From an uncultured Bacteroidales bacterium (GTDB lineage: Bacteria; Bacteroidota; Bacteroidia; Bacteroidales; UBA932): DNA of 64,000 nucleotides. Position 1 is the first letter of the stretch. Each line of letters begins with the position of its first letter. Where the stretch lies: contig CASFPH010000001.1 in the NCBI GenBank assembly GCA_949296645.1, positions 95,058 to 159,057 of the forward strand, read 5' to 3'. The position numbers and the translations under genes are program-made. The notes under the pieces were generated by a model. That model was given only the letters and a program-made list of their open reading frames with translations, had not been told where the DNA came from and did not search any database. This document shows positions 17,701 through 24,979 of the stretch, one piece after another.

Positions 17701-18306
17701 CAGACCGAATATAAGTTCCGCTACCTTTTCCTGCTGCACGTAGACAGTATGATCTGCCTCCGGTATATCCGTCTTATGCCTTTGGACTTCGAGATAATAA
17801 TCATCGCCGAAAAGATTCCTGTACCATTCTATGGTTTTTTCCGCCTCTTCGATATCATCCCGGCTCAAAGCCCTGGCTACCTCCCCGGCAAGACAGGCTG
17901 AAGAACAGATAAGTCCTTCGTGGTACTTTTCAAGCAGTTCCCTGTCTATTCGCGGCTTATAGTAATACCCTTCGATAAACCCGTATGAACAAAGCTTTAC
18001 AAGGTTCCTGTATCCCTTTATATTCTTTGCCAGCAATATGAGATGGTACGAACTCTGGTCTTCCTTTCCCCTTTTGAGGAAACGGCTTTCCTTTGCGACA
18101 TACACCTCACATCCGACAATCGGCTTAACATCCGGAAATTTCGGTGCGGTCTTCAGGAATTCCTTCACACCGAACATGTTGCCGTGATCAGTGATTGCGA
18201 GTGCGGGCTGTCCGTTCTCCTTCGCCTTTTCAAACAGTTTGGAAATCTGTGCGGCCCCGTCGAGAACCGAATAATAGGTATGAACGTGTAGATGTACGAA
18301 TGACAT
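14701..18306 (-). CDS. dnaE: DNA polymerase III subunit alpha
   Basis: 1201 residues. The N-terminal PHP domain starts FVHLHVHTYYSVLDGA, with later PHP motifs AITDHGNMFG and ATNDVHFVSKEDA. The catalytic palm carries PDIDIDFDDDGR with the acidic triad, preceded by GPGRGSAAGSVVAYCLGI. Further on are the fingers (EQVMLLSQKLAGFTKGQAD), helix-hairpin-helix region and an OB domain near residues 1010-1090 (EVTIAGLVTSVRQ). This is the replicative DnaE1 type. gpmI lies 60 bases upstream on the same strand; the 3' end faces the ThiL-like gene. Confidence 0.97.
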   Translation of the reverse strand: MSFVHLHVHTYYSVLDGAAQISKLFEKAKENGQPALAITDHGNMFGVKEFLKTAPKFPDVKPIVGCEVYVAKESRFLKRGKEDQSSYHLILLAKNIKGYRNLVKLCSYGFIEGYYYKPRIDRELLEKYHEGLICSSACLAGEVARALSRDDIEEAEKTIEWYRNLFGDDYYLEVQRHKTDIPEADHTVYVQQEKVAELIFGLAAKHGVKCIATNDVHFVSKEDAPAHDRLICLTTNANYDDPDRLRYTWQEYLKTTEEMSEIFSDHPEILENTLEIADKVEVYNIDSKPIMPNFPIPAEFEDSNAYLRHLTYEGARKNYGEDLSPVHTERIDFELATIKKMGFPDYFLIVQDFINAARNMGVSVGPGRGSAAGSVVAYCLGITQIDPVKYDLLFERFLNPDRISMPDIDIDFDDDGRSRVLEYVEQKYGKDHVSHVITFGTMATKSAIKDVARIQQLPLSESDRLTKAIPDKFTFNEEGKDKPPKVNIPNCIKYVPEIKEAYNSDNKILHDTIEYAKRLEGTVRNTGVHACAILIGRDDLTNFIPISIAKDKDTGADMWVSQYEGSYIEEVGMLKMDFLGLKTLSIIKDTVSNIKKSRGIDLDVSRISLTDQATYDLFGRGDTTGTFQFESDGMKKWLRELKPTRFEDLIAMNALYRPGPLEYIPDFVDRKNGKKPIEYDLPEMEEYLSDTYGITVYQEQVMLLSQKLAGFTKGQADGLRKAMGKKLADKMAELKTLFMEGGQKNGHSAEMLEKIWKDWEAFAQYAFNKSHATCYAWVGYQTAFLKANYPAEYMAATLSKNLNDITEITKLMDECRKMGIAVLGPDVNESSNSFTVNKDGNIRFGMAGVKGVGGSAVDSIIAARESGGLFTDIFDFVSRVNLNSVNKRTVESLVYSGAFDCFKDVNRAVFSVTDSKGETFLESLMRFGNKVQNDSASAGASLFGDCETIKPVPPAIPVVTEYNDLEFLKKEKELVGMYLSAHPLDAYRFEMKNFASAGISQVLDMVSAVNSGDTSMQNREVTIAGLVTSVRQSTSKKSGKPFCTFTIEDYSGSSSFSLFGKDYEQYMQYAQEGMPLLLKCGIAPKFGFAAARNAEEKGEKTEYELKVRGMMLLSNTKESFVKEIRINLPVERINSGFRSSLKQALKHNHGKALLVLNILDYSNRLNVEFFSKKYAVAPTDDFMGYLDTTGLEYSIVKDMAF

Positions 18307-18366
18307 GTCGGAAATATATGGTCATAAATATATGGTCGGAAATCGATACTGTCGGTGACAATAAAA

Positions 18367-19884
18367 TCAGATCAGCGGCTCGCCGGTCATTTCCTCAGGC
18401 TGCGGAATGCCCATAAGCTTAAGTACCGTCGGCGCTATATCCGCAAGCTTGCCGTCCTTTACAGACTTTATCTCGTCATCCACGACTATGAAAGGAACAG
18501 GATTCAGCGAATGTGCCGTATTCGGCGTTCCGTCAGGATTTACAGCATTGTCGGCATTGCCATGGTCAGCTGTAATCAGCACGGTATATCCGTTGGCGAC
18601 AGCGCATTTCACAACCTTGTCCACGCATGCATCTACAGTCTTGACTGCCTTGCATATAGCATCATATACACCCGTATGCCCTACCATATCTCCGTTGGCA
18701 AAATTAAGTATCACGAGATCGTGTCTGCGGGTATCCAGATCATTGATCAGAGCTTCCGCCACCTCGGGAGCACTCATTTCAGGCTTCAGGTCATATGTCT
18801 CCACTTTGGGCGAATTTATAAGTATTCTGTCCTCATTATCGAAAACGTCTTCCCTTCCGCCGGAGAAGAAGAACGTCACATGAGCATATTTCTCCGTCTC
18901 GGCTATTCTCAATTGTCTCTTTCCCGCAGCCGAAACTACCTCTCCGAGCGTATTCTTCACGTTTTCCTTGTCGAAAAGTATATGCAGCCCTGTAAACTTG
19001 TCATCATAAGGAGTCAGACAACAATAATACAGATCCATTTTCTTCATACCCATCTCTGGCATATCCGCCTGCGTCAACACACTTGTTATTTCACGCGCCC
19101 TGTCGTTACGGAAATTGAAAAATATAACCGCATCACCGTTTTCGAGCAGGCCTACGGACTTCCCGTCCCCGTCGACAATCGTTACAGGCTTGATGAATTC
19201 ATCAGTAACACCCTCCCCATATGATTCCTTTACCGCATCCGCAGCTGAAACAGCCTTCCGGCCTTCTCCCCTGACAAGAAGATCATACGCCTGTTTTATC
19301 CTTTCCCATCTCTTGTCCCTGTCCATAGCATAGAAACGTCCCACAACGGAAGCTATCTTCCCGGTTGAAGCCTTCATTTTCGACTCAAGTTCTTCTATGA
19401 ACCCGAGACCGCTCTTGGGGTCGGTATCCCTTCCGTCCATAAAACAGTGCACGAATACCTTATCCAGCCCGTACTCTTTCGCCACTTCCAGAAACCCGTA
19501 AAGATGGTCAAGAGAACTGTGCACTCCGCCATGGGAACACAACCCCATGAAATGAAGTCCTGCACCGGTTCGCTTGACATAATCGTATACAGCCTTTATT
19601 TCCGCATTTTCGAGGAGTCTGTGCTCCCTGCATGCAATATTTATCTTGACAAGATCCTGATAAACAATCCTGCCCGCCCCGATGTTAAGATGTCCTACCT
19701 CGGAATTCCCCATCTGCCCGTCAGGAAGACCGACGAATTCCCCGCATGCCATAAGGCGCGAATGTGCATGAGCGGATGTAAGGGCTTCAATGGCAGGAGC
19801 CCCCTGAGTAAAAATGGCATTTGATTTGTCATGTTTACCGATTCCCCATCCGTCAAGAATCATTAACAGCACTTTCCTATTCAT
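18367..19884 (-). CDS. gpmI: 2,3-bisphosphoglycerate-independent phosphoglycerate mutase
   Basis: 505 residues, the normal length of iPGM, which interconverts 3- and 2-phosphoglycerate in glycolysis. Metal-binding Asp11 in [10 protein letters not shown], the phosphorylated serine Ser61 in [16 protein letters not shown], the insert domain with [10 protein letters not shown] and HCFMDGRDT, and the second metal site in [15 protein letters not shown] and [10 protein letters not shown] are all present. Upstream, 81 bases separate it from the divergent rnr gene. Confidence 0.97.
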   Translation of the reverse strand: MNRKVLLMILDGWGIGKHDKSNAIFTQGAPAIEALTSAHAHSRLMACGEFVGLPDGQMGNSEVGHLNIGAGRIVYQDLVKINIACREHRLLENAEIKAVYDYVKRTGAGLHFMGLCSHGGVHSSLDHLYGFLEVAKEYGLDKVFVHCFMDGRDTDPKSGLGFIEELESKMKASTGKIASVVGRFYAMDRDKRWERIKQAYDLLVRGEGRKAVSAADAVKESYGEGVTDEFIKPVTIVDGDGKSVGLLENGDAVIFFNFRNDRAREITSVLTQADMPEMGMKKMDLYYCCLTPYDDKFTGLHILFDKENVKNTLGEVVSAAGKRQLRIAETEKYAHVTFFFSGGREDVFDNEDRILINSPKVETYDLKPEMSAPEVAEALINDLDTRRHDLVILNFANGDMVGHTGVYDAICKAVKTVDACVDKVVKCAVANGYTVLITADHGNADNAVNPDGTPNTAHSLNPVPFIVVDDEIKSVKDGKLADIAPTVLKLMGIPQPEEMTGEPLI

Positions 19885-19938
19885 AAGACTATATATTAAA
19901 TATTTTCATTATTATACATACAATAGCACAAAAAAGTT

Positions 19939-19946
19939 TATTTTTG
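19939..19946 (+). promoter_or_regulatory. Promoter -7 box for rnr
   Basis: TATTTTTG, a perfect TAnnTTTG, 20 bases before the rnr ATG; no clear TTTG upstream. Confidence 0.5.
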
Positions 19947-19965
19947 AGCAACAAAACATTCAAAC

Positions 19966-22182
19966 ATGAGCAGATCAGGCAAACGCAGATCAGGATCAAA
20001 GTCCGGAAAAAGAACCGGTAAAAGATCAGACAAAGGTAAAACAGTTTCATCAAAAAATAAAAAATCCGGAAGAATACGTGAACTTGCCGTCGGCAAAGTC
20101 GGCATGACAAGGGAAGGATACGCGTTCATAAGTGTGGAAGGCCGCGATGAAGACATATTTGTTCCGGCAAGGAAAACAAGACACGCACTCAACGGAGATA
20201 CCGTAAGGGTATCGTTCCTGAATGACCCTAAACAGCCCAAAAAGGCAGAAGGGGAAGTTGTGGAAATTCTGGAAAGATCCGCAAGACCGCACATAGGAAT
20301 ACTGCAGATGTCCGGAGGAAGGGCATGGGTGATAATGGAAGCCAGAAACATGCCCTACGACATTTCCGTTCCGGCAGACAAGGTAAACCCTGCAGACAAC
20401 GGCAAAAAGGTTGCCGTACGAATAATAGGATGGCCGGACAATGAGGATGAACCTCAAGGCATCATTACAGACGTTCTGGGATTGCCGGGAGAAAACAACA
20501 CCGAAATGCATGCGATTCTTACGGAATTCGGTCTGCCTTACAGATTCGATGACAAGGTAGAGGCCGAAGCTGCAAAAATATCCTCCAGAATAACGAAAAA
20601 GGAAATCGCATCTAGAAGAGACTACAGACAGTACTGCACGTTTACCATAGATCCAAAAGACGCCAAGGACTTCGATGATGCCGTTTCCATAAGAAAACTT
20701 GAAAACGGCAACTGGGAAGTAGGCGTACATATCGCGGATGTCACTCATTATGTAAAACCGGACTCGCTCGTAGAAAAAGAAGCGTCGGAAAGAGGCACAT
20801 CGGTATATCTGGTAGACAGGACAGTACCGATGCTTCCTGAAAAACTGTCCAACAAACTTTGTTCACTTCGTCCTGACGAAGACAAACTGACATTCTCCGC
20901 CATATTCGAAATGGACGGCAAGGCACATGTGATAAACAGATGGTTCGGCAGGACAGTAATAAGATCGGACTACAGGTTCGACTATGATTCCGCTCAGGAA
21001 ATCATTAAGGGAGGGGAAGGTCCTCTCAAGGACGAAATGCTGCAGCTCTGGGATCTGGCATCACAGATGAGGAAAAGAAGGTTCGATGCAGGAGCCATCA
21101 GCTTCGAAAGACCGGAAATGAAAATAGAAGTGGACAAAAAAGGCAAACCGATAAGGATTGTCCGCAAGGTATCGTTCGAAGCCAACTGGCTTATAGAGGA
21201 ATTCATGCTTCTTGCCAACAGGGAAGTGGCAGAAGAAGTATCAAGAAGGATGGGTATGAAAAAACCTACCTTCGTATACAGGATACATGACGAACCAGAC
21301 CTTGAAAAAGTAGCCAACCTGAGAAATTTCATACATCACTTCGGTTATTCGATGGGGCCTACCGAAAATGCGAAGTCCCTCGCATACGAGCTGAACGGCC
21401 TTCTAAAAAAGGTAAAGGACAAGCCTGAAGCCTCGGCTATCGAAATAATAGCCCTGCGTACTATGGCAAGGGCGGAATACTCGGTCGACAACGTAGGGCA
21501 CTATGGCCTCAGATTCGATTACTACACCCACTTCACATCGCCCATAAGACGCTATCCGGACATGATGGTCCACAGGCTTCTTGCACATTATCTTGAGAAA
21601 AAGCAATCCGTCAAGAAAGACTTTTATGAAAAAAAGTGCAAGTATTCTTCAGAAAGGGAACAGCTTGCAACGGAAGCAGAAAGGGCAAGCATTAAATACA
21701 AGATGGTCGAATTCATGCTTGACAAACTCGGCAATATATATGACGGAACCGTTTCAGGTGTCACCGAATGGGGAATCTATGTAGAAATAGACGACACCAA
21801 AGTCGAAGGAATGGTCGCCCTCCGTGACATAAAGGAAGATTATTTCGTATTCAACGAAGAGGAATACTGCGTCACCGGAAAGGAAAGCGGCATCAGATTC
21901 ACACTCGGAGACCGGGTTAAAATCAAGGTAATAAAAGCCGATCTCACACAGAAACAGTTGGACTACCAGCTTGTTATCGAAGGCACGGCTCTTGAATCCG
22001 CCGGACAGAAAATGCACGGCATACATGAAGTGCAGGACATCCCGGGCGTAAAAAAAGGGAGTAAGGCACGTAAGGAAAACAAGTCCGGAAAACAAACCGG
22101 AGCAAAATCCGCAAAACGGACCGCGGACAAGACCGGCCCTGAAAAAGCCACAAAAAAAACGAAAAAACCAAAGAAGAAATAA
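19966..22182 (+). CDS. rnr: Ribonuclease R
   Basis: 738 residues. Domain order of RNase R: a Lys/Arg/Ser-rich N-terminal tail (1-35), cold-shock OB domains (about 40-190; GYAFISVEGRDEDIFVP), the RNB catalytic domain with FTIDPKDAKDFDDAVSI holding the metal-binding aspartates, and PIRRYPDMMVHRLL, then an S1 domain (about 615-690; YDGTVSGVTEWGIYVEI) and a second highly basic lysine-rich tail. It is a processive 3'-5' exonuclease for structured RNA. The two basic tails are longer than average and probably bind RNA or ribosomes. purF-like follows after 33 bases, possibly on the same transcript. Confidence 0.95.
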   Translation: MSRSGKRRSGSKSGKRTGKRSDKGKTVSSKNKKSGRIRELAVGKVGMTREGYAFISVEGRDEDIFVPARKTRHALNGDTVRVSFLNDPKQPKKAEGEVVEILERSARPHIGILQMSGGRAWVIMEARNMPYDISVPADKVNPADNGKKVAVRIIGWPDNEDEPQGIITDVLGLPGENNTEMHAILTEFGLPYRFDDKVEAEAAKISSRITKKEIASRRDYRQYCTFTIDPKDAKDFDDAVSIRKLENGNWEVGVHIADVTHYVKPDSLVEKEASERGTSVYLVDRTVPMLPEKLSNKLCSLRPDEDKLTFSAIFEMDGKAHVINRWFGRTVIRSDYRFDYDSAQEIIKGGEGPLKDEMLQLWDLASQMRKRRFDAGAISFERPEMKIEVDKKGKPIRIVRKVSFEANWLIEEFMLLANREVAEEVSRRMGMKKPTFVYRIHDEPDLEKVANLRNFIHHFGYSMGPTENAKSLAYELNGLLKKVKDKPEASAIEIIALRTMARAEYSVDNVGHYGLRFDYYTHFTSPIRRYPDMMVHRLLAHYLEKKQSVKKDFYEKKCKYSSEREQLATEAERASIKYKMVEFMLDKLGNIYDGTVSGVTEWGIYVEIDDTKVEGMVALRDIKEDYFVFNEEEYCVTGKESGIRFTLGDRVKIKVIKADLTQKQLDYQLVIEGTALESAGQKMHGIHEVQDIPGVKKGSKARKENKSGKQTGAKSAKRTADKTGPEKATKKTKKPKKK

Positions 22183-22215
22183 ATTGACATTACTAACCTT
22201 TCAAAACATTATTAT

Positions 22216-23637
22216 ATGAGCGGATTTTTCGGATGTATTTCCAGAAAAGACTGTGTTGCAGACGTATTCTACGGCACCGACTATCACTCCCATCTTGGAA
22301 CAAAAAAGGCCGGGATGGCATTTTACAACGGCTCTGAATTTGTCAGATCCATACACAGCATAGAAAGTGCATATTTCAGGAACAAGTTCGAAAATGAACT
22401 TACGAGATTTGCAGGGTCATGCCAGGGAATAGGCATAATAAGCGACATGGAATCCCAGCCTATAACAATAACCTCTCATCTCGGACGCTATTCCGTAGTT
22501 TGTGTCGGAAAAATAACCAACGTTGATGAAATAGCTACAGAACTTCTTAAAAAAAGGACCCACTTTGCTGAATTGTCGGAATCGACCATCAACCCCACCG
22601 AAGTTGTCAGTATACTCATAAATCAGGGAGAAACCTTCAAGGAGGGCATAGAAAACGTATACAACACGATAAAAGGCTCATGCTCCTTCCTTATACTTAC
22701 TGACAGCTGCATATATGCATGCAGGGACAAATACGGAAGGACACCGATCATAGTCGGCAAGAACGATTTCGGATACGTGGTAGCATCCGAAAGTTCGTCA
22801 TTCACGAATCTCGGATATGAAATGGTACGTGACCTCGGTCCTGGAGAGGCGGCAAGAGTATCCAAAGACGGAATAACCTCAATAATAGGACCGTCCTGCA
22901 AAAAACAGATATGCTCTTTCCTCTGGGTATACTACGGATACCCTTCAGCATACTACGAAGGCATAAACGTAGAAGACTGCAGATACAGATGCGGTGCGGC
23001 AATAGCAAAAAGAGATGATCTGAAGCCGGATTTTGCAGCCGGCATCCCGGACTCAGGAGTAGGACACGCAATAGGCTACTCCAATCAGATGGGAATCCCG
23101 TACAAGCGTCCGTTCGTAAAATACACCCCTACATGGCCGAGAAGTTTCATGCCTCAGAACCAGAGCATGAGGGACCTTGTTGCGAAAATGAAGCTTCTTC
23201 CAAACGAGACATTCACCAAAGGATCCAGAATCGCATTTCTGGACGACTCAATAGTAAGAGGGACACAACTCAAGGATAATGTAGTCAAACTTAAAGAATG
23301 CGGGGTAAAGGAAGTACATATCAGAATCGCATGCCCGCCGCTCGTATATCCATGCGAATTTCTGAACTTCTCTACATCAAGATCTACATTCGACCTGTTC
23401 ACAAGACGTGTGATCAGGGACCTCGAAGGCACATCCGACCTCACGGAAGAAATACTCAAACCGTACACCGACCCTGATTCGGAAAAATACGCAAGGATGA
23501 TAGAAGTCATGAAAGAGCACCTGCAGCTCGATTCCCTCAAATTCCAGAGACTCGACGACCTGATTGAAGCGATAGGACTTCCGAAAGAAGACCTCTGCAC
23601 ACACTGCTGGGATAACTCAAGCTACGGACACAAATAA
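22216..23637 (+). CDS. PurF-like amidophosphoribosyltransferase homologue lacking the N-terminal cysteine
   Basis: 473 residues with both halves of PurF: an Ntn glutamine amidotransferase fold and a C-terminal PRTase with the PRPP loop IAFLDDSIVRGTQLKDNV and GIPDSGVGHAIGYSNQ. The start is MSGFFGCIS, so the residue exposed after Met removal is Ser, not the Cys of MCGI-type PurF. The usual H-R-G-Q-E motif reads HLGTKKAG, and the HNGNITN loop reads VCVGKITN, so the glutamine pocket is also altered. Two cysteines sit at the end (DLCTHCW). I infer a PurF paralogue that either uses ammonia or a serine nucleophile, or has another role; the true purF may be elsewhere in the genome. It may be a known Bacteroidota paralogue. 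Confidence 0.8.
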   Translation: MSGFFGCISRKDCVADVFYGTDYHSHLGTKKAGMAFYNGSEFVRSIHSIESAYFRNKFENELTRFAGSCQGIGIISDMESQPITITSHLGRYSVVCVGKITNVDEIATELLKKRTHFAELSESTINPTEVVSILINQGETFKEGIENVYNTIKGSCSFLILTDSCIYACRDKYGRTPIIVGKNDFGYVVASESSSFTNLGYEMVRDLGPGEAARVSKDGITSIIGPSCKKQICSFLWVYYGYPSAYYEGINVEDCRYRCGAAIAKRDDLKPDFAAGIPDSGVGHAIGYSNQMGIPYKRPFVKYTPTWPRSFMPQNQSMRDLVAKMKLLPNETFTKGSRIAFLDDSIVRGTQLKDNVVKLKECGVKEVHIRIACPPLVYPCEFLNFSTSRSTFDLFTRRVIRDLEGTSDLTEEILKPYTDPDSEKYARMIEVMKEHLQLDSLKFQRLDDLIEAIGLPKEDLCTHCWDNSSYGHK

Positions 23638-23657
23638 GAATTCCGAAATCAAAAAAC

Positions 23658-23689
23658 ACCCCAAAAGTTTTTTGTCTAACTTTTGGGGT
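23658..23689 (-). terminator. Intrinsic terminator for the TonB receptor/lipoprotein operon
   Basis: A 12-bp perfect inverted repeat (ACCCCAAAAGTT / AACTTTTGGGGT) with an 8-base loop. On the minus strand it is followed by a T-rich run, so it best serves the leftward lipoprotein transcript; the stem could also slow the rightward purF-like transcript. Confidence 0.7.
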
Positions 23690-23705
23690 ACACTTCAAAA
23701 TGAAA

Positions 23706-23738
23706 ATTCTGACGCGCCCCTTCAAGGTGCGTCAGAAT
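23706..23738. terminator. Second hairpin between converging purF-like and lipoprotein genes
   Basis: ATTCTGACGC pairs with GCGTCAGAAT (10 bp), and inner GCC/GGT pairs extend the stem. It lies 18 bases past the lipoprotein stop and next to the stem at 23658-23689. No long T-run on either side, so it may act as an mRNA 3'-end protecting hairpin. Confidence 0.5.
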
Positions 23739-23756
23739 ATGCAGGATCTTGAATTC

Positions 23757-24965
23757 CTATAGACTCCAGCCTTTTGTCCAATCGTTTTCAGGATCCACAG
23801 CACCTGCATAGGATGCAGATGTAAAGAATATGTCACTTACACTTACACCTCCGTCGATTATACCTTTGAAAACATCTGAAAGGGATATCTTCTGCTGCAC
23901 CTTGTTGCCCGCTTCAACAAACATGTTCGAAGTGTAGATACCTTCTTTCGAATTCATATCCTTTTCAAGGAGGATATTCTGAAGTTTCGATACACCGTCC
24001 TTCAGAGCATTTTCAGTTTCTTCGGTTTCTACTGTAAGGCACTGAGGTTTTCCAATTACAATTGCATTGTAAAGTTCGACCTGTGTTCCGGCACGGAGCC
24101 TGACGCCTCTCTTGTTATCTTCGGAACCGTTGCCGACCAAAGTGACATTGGATATTACCGGGTGGGAAACCGGAGTCAGTGCAGGATTGTCGCTATGATT
24201 GTCAGCTTCCATAAGACAGTCGCATTCGGCTACTTCCTGTACTCCCACAAGGAACTGGGCCTTGCCTGTCCAGCCCTCTGTCCAGTCGAAAAGGTCATCC
24301 GTATTGTCTGTCGAAATAAGATATTTCACGTTTACAGTACCGCCGAACCACTCGAATCCGTCATCAGAACCTTTATAAGCCTGAAGATACTCACATACAG
24401 TACCGTTGCCAACGCCATAGAAAGTGAATCCGTTCGCTTCCTTTTCTTCGCTGAAAGGATATCCGGCATATTCTATCCTTATGTATTTAAGGACGCCCGA
24501 ATTGTCTGCAGCATCGTCACCTCCGTAAACGGCATCACCTATCTCGGATTTGCCGGTCTTGCCAGGCACATTGATTGGAGCCTTTCCGCAAATATGAAGG
24601 CCGCCCCATGCACCGTGCTCCTTCTTCTCGGAGGTCATTACTATCGGCTTGTCAGCCGTACCCTGGGCATCGATTCTGGCTCCCTGCTCGATAAGGATAT
24701 AATCTACTACCTTGTCGTCCTTTGCAATAATGGTTACGCCAGGTTCTATTGTAAGCGTCGCACCGTTCTTTACATGGAAACTTCCGTTAAGCGTGTAGGA
24801 TTCCCCGCTCTTGAGCGTAAGATCCTTGGTTATTTCACCTACAAGTTCGTTGTTCCCGTCACCGCCGTCTCCGCCATCACCGCCGTTTCCGCCTTTTTTT
24901 TCACAGGAAACCATTACTGACATGGCTGCAAAAGCCAATGCAACAAATTTAAATTCTCTTTTCAT
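23757..24965 (-). CDS. Secreted lipoprotein, beta-helix-like, partner of TonB receptor
   Basis: 402 residues. A lipoprotein signal ends at VMVSC (Cys21), followed by a low-complexity GGNGGDGGDGGDG spacer. The rest is rich in short strands, Gly/Asn turns and repeating patterns such as NGATLTIEPGVTIIA, IEQGARIDAQGTADKPIV, VLKYIRIEYAG and HPVISNVTLVGNGS, which suggest a right-handed parallel beta-helix. It lies 14 bases downstream of a TonB-dependent receptor gene and is clearly in its operon, occupying the place SusD has in other loci. I expect it to be a surface or periplasm-facing outer-membrane lipoprotein working with that receptor. The ligand is unknown. Confidence 0.8.
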   Translation of the reverse strand: MKREFKFVALAFAAMSVMVSCEKKGGNGGDGGDGGDGNNELVGEITKDLTLKSGESYTLNGSFHVKNGATLTIEPGVTIIAKDDKVVDYILIEQGARIDAQGTADKPIVMTSEKKEHGAWGGLHICGKAPINVPGKTGKSEIGDAVYGGDDAADNSGVLKYIRIEYAGYPFSEEKEANGFTFYGVGNGTVCEYLQAYKGSDDGFEWFGGTVNVKYLISTDNTDDLFDWTEGWTGKAQFLVGVQEVAECDCLMEADNHSDNPALTPVSHPVISNVTLVGNGSEDNKRGVRLRAGTQVELYNAIVIGKPQCLTVETEETENALKDGVSKLQNILLEKDMNSKEGIYTSNMFVEAGNKVQQKISLSDVFKGIIDGGVSVSDIFFTSASYAGAVDPENDWTKGWSL

Positions 24966-24979
24966 AAAAATTGTGTTTA

